A stretch of 64,000 nt of DNA from Pararhizobium sp. IMCC3301 (GTDB lineage: Bacteria; Pseudomonadota; Alphaproteobacteria; Rhizobiales; GCA-2746425): the NCBI RefSeq assembly GCF_030758315.1, contig NZ_CP132336.1:806001-870000 (forward strand), given 5' to 3'. Under the pieces are notes generated by a model. It worked only from the letters and a program-made list of their open reading frames with translations. It was not told the origin of the DNA and ran no database searches. Both the position numbers and the translations under genes were made by a program. This document shows, one piece after another, positions 58,458 through 64,000 of this stretch. The stretch's first letter is position 1; each line of letters begins with the position of its first letter.

Positions 58458-60392
58458 TTATTGCGCCTGCAGACGGGCAAGATCGGGCGGCAGAGCTTCC
58501 TCAACCAGACTTTTTATGGCTTCGTCCAGGCTCATCACTGTCTGATGTTTGGAGCCGATGCGGCGGATTGACACAGAGCCGTCTTCCGATTCCCTGGACC
58601 CGACCGCTATGATGGCCGGGACTTTGCCGAGACTGTGTTCGCGAACCTTGTAGTTGATCTTTTCATTGCGCAGATCCGCCTCAACCCTGAGGCCCGCAGC
58701 GCGCATCGCATCACGCACTTTCACAGCATATTCATCGGCTTCCGAAGTGATGGTCGCGATCATGATCTGCAGGGGTGCCAGCCACAGCGGAAAATGGCCC
58801 GCATGATGCTCAATCAGAATGCCGGTGAACCGTTCCAGAGATCCGAAGATTGCGCGATGCAGCATCACCGGAAGGTGCTTCTCGCCATCAGAGCCGATAT
58901 AGAACGCGCCCAGCCTTTCCGGCAGGTTCAAATCCACTTGCAGCGTGCCGCATTGCCAGTCACGTCCAATGGCGTCACGCAGCACATATTCCAGTTTCGG
59001 ACCATAGAAAGCGCCCTCGCCGGGGTTCAGCGTATAGGCATCTCCGGCAGCTTCCACCGCAGTTATCAGTGCTGCCTCCGCCTCGTCCCAGACTTCATCT
59101 GAACCGACCCGTTTTTCCGGTCGATCGGAAAACTTGATGCGGATGTCAGTAAATCCGAAATCGGCATAGATCGACAGCAGCAGATTGTGGATCGCCAGGC
59201 ATTGTTCGGTGATCTGCTCTTCGGTCACAAACACATGAGCATCGTCCTGGGTAAAGGAGCGAACCCGCATCAGGCCATGTAGAGCGCCGGACGGTTCGTA
59301 GCGGTGCACTTTGCCGAATTCGCTGATCTTGGCAGGCAGATCCCGATAGGATTTCAGACCATTCTTGAACACTTGAACATGGCCGGGGCAATTCATCGGT
59401 TTCAGCGCAAACACGCGTTCATCAGGCGTGGTTGTGGTGAACATGTTTTCGCCGAATTTCTCCCAGTGGCCGGAAGCCTCCCAGAGCGAGCGGTCGAGCA
59501 TGTCCGGCGTGTTCACCTCATCATAATCCGCGCCGTCATTGCGGCGGCGCATGTAATTGATAAGGTTTTGAAACAGGGCCCAGCCCTTTTCATGCCAGAA
59601 CACCGAACCCGGGCCTTCATCCTGGAAGTGGAACAGATCCATTTCGCGCCCGAGTTTGCGGTGATCGCGTTTTTCAGCTTCTTCAAGCCGTGTCAGATAG
59701 GTTTGCAGATCTTTTTCATTGGACCATGCAGTTCCGTAAATACGGGTCAGCATGGCGTTGTCGCTGTCGCCGCGCCAATAGGCTCCGGCCACCTTCATCA
59801 GTTTGAAGGCCTGCCCGACCTGCCCTGTGGACACCATATGCGGCCCGCGGCACAGATCGAACCAGTCACCCTGATAGTAAATCTTGACGTCTTCGCCTTC
59901 GGGAATCGCGTCCAGCAATTCAACCTTGTAGCCTTCGCCCAACTCGGAAAATACGCTGGCAGCCTTGTCCCGCGACCAGACCTCGCGGGTGAACGGCGCA
60001 TTGCGCTGAATGATTTCCTTCATCTTGGCTTCGATCTTCGGCAGATCGTCCAGTGTGAATGGCTCATCGCGGGCAAAATCGTAGAAAAATCCGTCTTCAA
60101 TGACCGGCCCGATCGTCACCTGGGTGCCGGGATACAATTCCTGCACCGCTTGGGCCATCACATGAGCCGTGTCATGGCGGATCAACTCCAGCGCCCGCTC
60201 ATCATCCCGTGTGACAATCTCGACCTGCGCACCATCATGCAGCGGATCAGCAAGATCGGTCAGCGCGCCATCGAGCACCATGGCGACGGATTTTTTTGCC
60301 AGTGATTTTGAAATGTTCTCGGCCAGATCCTTGCCGCTGGAGCCGTTCTCCAGGGATCGCTCTGAACCGTCCGGTAATTTAATGGAAATCAT
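58458..60392 (-). CDS. thrS: Threonyl-tRNA synthetase
   Basis: A 644-residue class II synthetase. The N-terminal TGS domain (1-60), the editing domain with [17 protein letters not shown], the catalytic core with [11 protein letters not shown] (zinc-binding cysteine) and [25 protein letters not shown] (motif 2), and the anticodon-binding C-terminal domain are present. The start has AGGAGACAG upstream. No T-box is seen, as expected for this group. It precedes nothing on its strand. Confidence 0.97.
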   Translation of the reverse strand: MISIKLPDGSERSLENGSSGKDLAENISKSLAKKSVAMVLDGALTDLADPLHDGAQVEIVTRDDERALELIRHDTAHVMAQAVQELYPGTQVTIGPVIEDGFFYDFARDEPFTLDDLPKIEAKMKEIIQRNAPFTREVWSRDKAASVFSELGEGYKVELLDAIPEGEDVKIYYQGDWFDLCRGPHMVSTGQVGQAFKLMKVAGAYWRGDSDNAMLTRIYGTAWSNEKDLQTYLTRLEEAEKRDHRKLGREMDLFHFQDEGPGSVFWHEKGWALFQNLINYMRRRNDGADYDEVNTPDMLDRSLWEASGHWEKFGENMFTTTTPDERVFALKPMNCPGHVQVFKNGLKSYRDLPAKISEFGKVHRYEPSGALHGLMRVRSFTQDDAHVFVTEEQITEQCLAIHNLLLSIYADFGFTDIRIKFSDRPEKRVGSDEVWDEAEAALITAVEAAGDAYTLNPGEGAFYGPKLEYVLRDAIGRDWQCGTLQVDLNLPERLGAFYIGSDGEKHLPVMLHRAIFGSLERFTGILIEHHAGHFPLWLAPLQIMIATITSEADEYAVKVRDAMRAAGLRVEADLRNEKINYKVREHSLGKVPAIIAVGSRESEDGSVSIRRIGSKHQTVMSLDEAIKSLVEEALPPDLARLQAQ

Positions 60393-60526
60393 CAGTCTGT
60401 CTCCTGCTCACTCTCTGCCAACGAATGCAGGTAAGCTTTTGTGTTGAATACGGGCGCGGGTTTAACGCGGCAGCATTGCTGATGCAAGTGGCCGGCGCCG
60501 GATTGACCGGGACGTCTGCGCGCCCT

Positions 60527-60565
60527 GTTGCGGACGGGAGTTGCGGACGGGAGTTGCGGACGGGG
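60527..60565. repeat. Three tandem 13-bp units (GTTGCGGACGGGA) between yidD and thrS
   Basis: Three copies, the first two identical, the third changed in its last base. The region is non-coding, 15 bp after the yidD stop. Same unit length and copy number as the set at 45231-45269, and both begin GTTGC, but the rest differs. Confidence 0.8.
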
Positions 60566-60579
60566 GCTGAAGACAAGGA

Positions 60580-60858
60580 TCAGTCCAGCCGGGTTGCCGG
60601 GTCGATATGCCCGCCCGTCCAGCGCCCATAGCGCCATGGCCGGTACCAGCAGGCATTTTCCGGCAGCGTTTCAGGTGCCGGATCATATCCTGAGGCCCCG
60701 AGAGGATTGCACCTGCTGAACCGCGCCAGTGTCATCCACCCCCCGGCCCACAGGCCAAACCGGGAAATCGATTCGGCACCATAGCTCGAGCATGTCGGCG
60801 CATAGCGGCACGATGAACCCAGAAGTGGCGATATCACCTTCTGATATATCCGGATCAA
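60580..60858 (-). CDS. yidD: Membrane protein insertion efficiency factor YidD
   Basis: A YidD protein that assists YidC-dependent insertion. The core is LIRIYQKVISPLLGSSCRYAPTCSSYG with the conserved cysteines, then RFGLWAGGWMTLARFSRCNPLG and a YDPAP motif. No ATG exists in the right place: the coordinates use a TTG. The frame stays open 17 codons further upstream to an ATT (60907-60909), which is preceded by TTGAGGTGAAA, giving PDFPFLRKWPAYFGLA as N-terminus, typical of the family. The true start may therefore be ATT (109 residues). Confidence 0.85.
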   Translation of the reverse strand: MIRIYQKVISPLLGSSCRYAPTCSSYGAESISRFGLWAGGWMTLARFSRCNPLGASGYDPAPETLPENACWYRPWRYGRWTGGHIDPATRLD

Positions 60859-60977
60859 CGCCAGACCGAAATATGCCGGCCATTTGCGAAGGAATGGAAA
60901 ATCTGGAATTTTTCACCTCAAGGTTTCAGCGTTATTGCGTGCTTGTCTGACACATCATTTCACGGCATTCTTATCAC

Positions 60978-61616
60978 ATGACACGTCGCCAACTTAATAT
61001 ACTGATTCCAGTGGTAAGCATTGCCATTCTCATGGGCATTGTCTGGGGCTGGCTGGCCGGCAACACCGGCAAGATCATCTATGTCCTCACGCCCACGGAT
61101 CTGGAAGACCCCGTCCGGGTTGAACAACTTGTCACCGGGCCAATGAAAGACAATCTCAAAACCTCCGGCGACGTTGGCCGGATCACAGGTGTCAGCATTG
61201 CGGGTCTGTCTGCGATTGCGGCCGAACCGGCTGGATTTGCCGTTTCCATAGACAGTTTGACCCGCGAGCTGACCACGCTGGCATCCAGTCAGATCACCGA
61301 AGATCCGCCTTTACGGCCGTCAGTGATCGGCGTTGATCGCAATGATATCATCCATGTCTTCCGCATCTACAATGATGTCTCCGACGAACGATTGATGATT
61401 TCGGCGGCGGACCTTCTGATCCGCGAATTGAAAACCCTGAATCTGCGCGTATTCGCCAATCCGCAAAATGCCGAATCTGCTGCTGATGAGCAGACCTATG
61501 TGGCTTTGGGTGCCGTGCCGGAAGAGGCATTTTCCGAGATGATCGAAGGCATTCAGAACAGAATTCCGCCGGAAATCTATCTGAGCGCTTATTACGAGAT
61601 TTCAGGTCGCTTCTAG
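60978..61616 (+). CDS. Membrane-anchored protein of unknown function
   Basis: A 212-residue protein with one N-terminal membrane helix (about 8-28) and a soluble domain that should be periplasmic. The soluble part has alternating strands and helices (LTPTDLEDPVRVEQLVTG, then HVFRIYNDVSDERLMISAADLLIRELKTL) and no cysteines. I do not recognise a family. It is divergent from yidD, 68 bp or more away, and converges with the IscU-like gene. Confidence 0.7.
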   Translation: MTRRQLNILIPVVSIAILMGIVWGWLAGNTGKIIYVLTPTDLEDPVRVEQLVTGPMKDNLKTSGDVGRITGVSIAGLSAIAAEPAGFAVSIDSLTRELTTLASSQITEDPPLRPSVIGVDRNDIIHVFRIYNDVSDERLMISAADLLIRELKTLNLRVFANPQNAESAADEQTYVALGAVPEEAFSEMIEGIQNRIPPEIYLSAYYEISGRF

Positions 61617-61644
61617 TTCGAAATAAAGCTCCTTGAACGCACCC

Positions 61645-62097
61645 TCAACAGGCAGTCGCCTGGATTTTTTGCGCTGCTTCGATCTGGTCCAGTGCGTCCA
61701 CCACCGCATCGAATACCAGCAGGGTTGAGGCATGGCGCGCCCGGTAATCGCGCACCGGTTGCAGAAATTTCAGGGCGGAAAACCGCCCCTCCGGCGCAGG
61801 GCCAGCCTGTTTCAGCATGGCATACATAGTGGTCTTCAGGGCGCGCAGTTCATCTGCATGTGCGCCGACAATATGAGATGCCACAATCGAGGCTGACGAC
61901 TGGCCGAGCGCACAGGCTTTCACCTCATGCGCATAGTCGGTAACAATGCCATCGCTGACCTTCAGATCGACAGTGATGGTTGAGCCACACAGCTTGGAAT
62001 GCGCTTTGGCGGATGCATCAGGGGCATCCAGTTTTCCCAGTCGCGGAATATTTCCGGCAAATTCCAGAATCTTCGCATTGTAGACATCGTCGATCAT
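61645..62097 (-). CDS. IscU/NifU-like protein lacking the third cysteine
   Basis: A 150-residue protein of the iron-sulfur scaffold family. Two of the three ligand cysteines are present, Cys37 (KLCGST) and Cys62 (KACALGQSSAS); at the third position the family has Cys, but here the stretch is RARHAST with His122. A cysteine is also the very last residue (150). From memory, alphaproteobacterial homologues next to folE share this change, so it may be a distinct subfamily that does not hold a cluster in the usual way. Divergent from folE. Confidence 0.82.
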   Translation of the reverse strand: MIDDVYNAKILEFAGNIPRLGKLDAPDASAKAHSKLCGSTITVDLKVSDGIVTDYAHEVKACALGQSSASIVASHIVGAHADELRALKTTMYAMLKQAGPAPEGRFSALKFLQPVRDYRARHASTLLVFDAVVDALDQIEAAQKIQATAC

Positions 62098-62139
62098 GGC
62101 GGATAATGCCTGCTGTCCAGAGTTTTACGTCACAATTCA

Positions 62140-62183
62140 TGACAATTTCTGTCAGTATATAATCACGTTTGCGGAAATTGTCA
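62140..62183. promoter_or_regulatory. Inverted repeats in the iscU-like/folE divergent promoter region
   Basis: TGACA-N5-TGTCA at 62140-62154, and the ten bases TGACAATTTC (62140-62149) return inverted as GAAATTGTCA at 62174-62183. A TATAAT lies between (62158-62163). The arrangement suggests a regulator site over a promoter; the regulator is unknown. Confidence 0.4.
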
Positions 62184-62316
62184 GGGCTGCAGCTTGCCTC
62201 ATACAAGATCAGCCTTATGTCTGCGTGTGGCAGCCGGCCAGCCCCCGGCTGGCGCTATGCGGCAAAATCGGCTTATAAACAGCGCACCAATCCAGCCTGC
62301 CCTTCAGGAGTTTAAC

Positions 62317-62949
62317 ATGGATGCAATTCTTGATCCGTTCAAAAAGACCGGTTCAGCACCAGACATAAAAACCGCCCGCCCTTCTCGCGAAGAGGCGGAA
62401 GCTGCGGTGCGCACACTGATTGCCTGGACAGGAGATGATCCGGCGCGCGAAGGTTTGCTTGATACGCCTAAACGGGTGGTGAAAGCCTATGAGGAATTTT
62501 ATCGTGGGTATGATGAAAACGCGCAGGAAGCGCTGGCCCGCACATTTGAAGATGTCGGCGGCTATGATGACATTGTTGTGGTCCGCAACATTCCGTTTTA
62601 TTCCCACTGCGAGCACCACATGGTGCCCTTCACAGGCAAGGCCCATATAGCATATTATCCGATTGAAGGCGTTGTCGGTCTGTCCAAACTGGCACGGGTT
62701 ACCGATGTCTTCGCCCGCCGCATGCAGACCCAGGAACATCTGACCGCCCAGATTGCCGACGCTATTGACGAGGCGCTGCAGCCTCGTGGTGTTGCGGTGT
62801 TTCTCGAAGCCGAGCATATGTGCATGTCATTGCGCGGCGTGCAGAAGCACGGCGTCTCCACCATCACCACCCAGTTCAAGGGCGTGTTCCGCGACGATCC
62901 CAACGAGCAGATCCGGTTTCTGGCTCTGGTGCGCGGCGAGTCAGCATAA
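62317..62949 (+). CDS. folE: GTP cyclohydrolase I (type IA)
   Basis: A 210-residue enzyme that converts GTP to dihydroneopterin triphosphate, the first step of folate synthesis. Zinc ligands are Cys98 and His101 ([10 protein letters not shown]) and Cys169 (HMCMSLRG). [14 protein letters not shown] and the C-terminal [13 protein letters not shown] are typical. The start is 7 bases after CAGGAG. Its neighbour on the other strand is the IscU-like gene. Confidence 0.97.
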   Translation: MDAILDPFKKTGSAPDIKTARPSREEAEAAVRTLIAWTGDDPAREGLLDTPKRVVKAYEEFYRGYDENAQEALARTFEDVGGYDDIVVVRNIPFYSHCEHHMVPFTGKAHIAYYPIEGVVGLSKLARVTDVFARRMQTQEHLTAQIADAIDEALQPRGVAVFLEAEHMCMSLRGVQKHGVSTITTQFKGVFRDDPNEQIRFLALVRGESA

Positions 62950-63034
62950 ACAACTGAGCCGTTTGCAAGACACAGGCGTTTGCATTGCCGCAATGCATAT
63001 CGCATAAATGCCTTTCATCCAGATGGAGGCTGTT

Positions 63035-63562
63035 ATGCCGAGCTACGAACTTGATGGTATTGCACCGGACTACGCGGAAAACTCCAGTATTTGGATCGCG
63101 CCGGACGCCCATATCATTGGACAGGTGCATCTTGGCAAACAGGTCGGCATCTGGTTCGGCGCCGTCTTGCGCGGTGATAATGAGCGCATCTCAATTGGCG
63201 ATGGGACAAACATTCAGGAACACACCATGGTCCATACCGACCCGGGGTTTCCTGCCACAATCGGTCACAACTGCACCATCGGCCACCGCGCCATCATTCA
63301 CGGCTGTACAATCGCGGATAATACCCTGATCGGTATGGGTGCCATCGTTCTGAATGGGGCCAGGATCGGCAGCAATTGCCTGATCGGTGCCGGGGCACTC
63401 ATCCCCGAAGGCAAAGTCATCCCCGACAATTCCCTGGTGGTGGGCATGCCCGGCAAGATCATCCGCACGCTGACGCCGCATGATGCCGCAAAACTGACTG
63501 CATCGGCCCTGAATTATCAGCGAAATGCAAAGCGATTCGCGGCAGGCCTGAGACCGCTTTGA
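63035..63562 (+). CDS. Gamma-class carbonic anhydrase-like protein
   Basis: A 175-residue left-handed beta-helix (hexapeptide repeat) protein. Metal-binding histidines are His67, His84 and His89 (TMVHTD, TIGHRAIIHG). The start at MPSYEL has GGAGG 6 bases upstream. Proteins of this type bind zinc or iron; some hydrate CO2 and others belong to complex I or have metabolic roles. Follows folE by 85 bp on the same strand. Confidence 0.9.
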   Translation: MPSYELDGIAPDYAENSSIWIAPDAHIIGQVHLGKQVGIWFGAVLRGDNERISIGDGTNIQEHTMVHTDPGFPATIGHNCTIGHRAIIHGCTIADNTLIGMGAIVLNGARIGSNCLIGAGALIPEGKVIPDNSLVVGMPGKIIRTLTPHDAAKLTASALNYQRNAKRFAAGLRPL

Positions 63563-63617
63563 GCGGACCGGGTCAAAACCGGTCCGGTAATGCCGACGTC
63601 CTTCGCCGGGACTTTTG

Positions 63618-64000
63618 CTATTCTGTGCTGGCGGTCAAGGTCGGTGCGACGTGGCGGGTATTGTCCACCGCTTCCCATTTCGCAGGATGCTTGCTGGATT
63701 GCCGCTTCAGATAAGTATATGGCGTCTCGGCCCAGTTTTTGACCAGCGCTTCGAGATTATCGAGGATGAAATCGCCGCGGTCTGTTTTGACCGTCAGAAC
63801 CGCATGCCCGCCCCCGTCAATGTCCAGCGCAACCGTGATCAGCAGGCTGCCGGCGGGCCAGCCGGCCTGCATCAGAAAATGCCGCTTCAGCAGCGCAAAA
63901 TCTTCGCAATCGCCATATTTTCCAGGAAACGCCCAGACTTCAGGACGCGCATAGAGTTCCATGTCCGTCACCGCCGTAACCGACTGGTTGACGAGATGAT
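63618..64000 (-). CDS. Transglutaminase-like cysteine peptidase (BTLCP), 5' end cut off
   Basis: The C-terminal part of a bacterial transglutaminase-like cysteine proteinase. The catalytic cysteine is in GDCEDFALLKR, the histidine in GGHAVLTV and the aspartate in FILDNL; the YTYLKRQS end is typical. The frame stays open to the edge of the window, so the signal peptide and N-terminal part lie outside. Members are periplasmic; in some bacteria (LapG) they cleave adhesins, but LapG identity is not shown here. Confidence 0.85.
   Translation of the reverse strand, partial: HLVNQSVTAVTDMELYARPEVWAFPGKYGDCEDFALLKRHFLMQAGWPAGSLLITVALDIDGGGHAVLTVKTDRGDFILDNLEALVKNWAETPYTYLKRQSSKHPAKWEAVDNTRHVAPTLTASTE

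Noticed and set aside
59304-60305. 333-codon open frame opposite thrS
   Set aside because: Antisense to a fully recognisable thrS, with no family signature.
60527-60565. Short tandem repeats as a CRISPR array
   Set aside because: Units are 13 bp and directly abutting, with no spacers and no cas genes.

Overview
This window looks like chromosomal DNA of an alphaproteobacterium, most likely of the Rhizobiales/Hyphomicrobiales. Signs of this are a 391-residue EF-Tu in two copies, an ATP12-type F1 assembly factor, a beta chain of an acyl-CoA carboxylase beside an rluC-crcB-rarA string, a bacterial transglutaminase-like cysteine peptidase, and an intergenic CTAGAGCG-ended repeat of a kind I recall from Rhizobiales genomes. 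The genus cannot be told from the sequence.

Layout. 0-3.2 kb: a DUF3253 protein, a ClpP paralogue, and the glutathione-dependent formaldehyde detoxification pair frmA-fghA. 3.3-11.3 kb: a minus-strand row degP, rarA, an RNase H-fold protein, crcB, rluC, a HAD phosphatase, atp12 and pccB, with many stop/start overlaps. 11.4-43.2 kb, all minus strand: the ribosomal and RNA polymerase superoperon. In transcription order it runs secE-nusG-rplK-rplA-rplJ-rplL-rpoB-rpoC, a small acidic unknown, rpsL-rpsG-fusA-tuf, the S10 and spc clusters, secY-adk, then rpsM-rpsK-rpoA-rplQ and a clear terminator. A 267-bp inverted-repeat element sits between adk and rpsM and supplies the adk stop codon. 43.4-44.9 kb: tRNA-Tyr, tRNA-Gly, a second near-identical tuf and tRNA-Trp lie upstream of secE.

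45.4-50.1 kb: rlmB, a response regulator/Hpt pair, glpD and nadK. The nadK start codon lies in a perfect 13-bp hairpin stem. 50.1-55.7 kb is an accessory segment that ends at the 3' side of a tRNA-Thr gene. It holds a 35-residue predicted membrane peptide, a MarR regulator with an overlapping palindromic operator, and a YHYH-domain gene whose signal peptide carries an amber codon inside a perfect 30-bp palindrome. It also holds a secreted sialidase-fold protein with a CxCC motif translationally coupled to a TlpA-like thioredoxin, and a secreted Gly/Thr/Ala repeat protein. The sialidase-tlpA pair is flanked by diverged direct repeats exactly 2459 bp apart, as expected of an inserted or duplicated cassette.

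55.8-64 kb: flavin reductase, nitroreductase, a secreted beta-rich protein, thrS, yidD (without a conventional start), a membrane-anchored unknown, an IscU-like protein, folE, a gamma carbonic anhydrase and a cut-off transglutaminase-like protease. Most of the window is core housekeeping; the unusual signals are in 50-55.7 kb, around nadK, and at the adk/rpsM repeat. No rRNA, CRISPR array or intact insertion sequence was seen.
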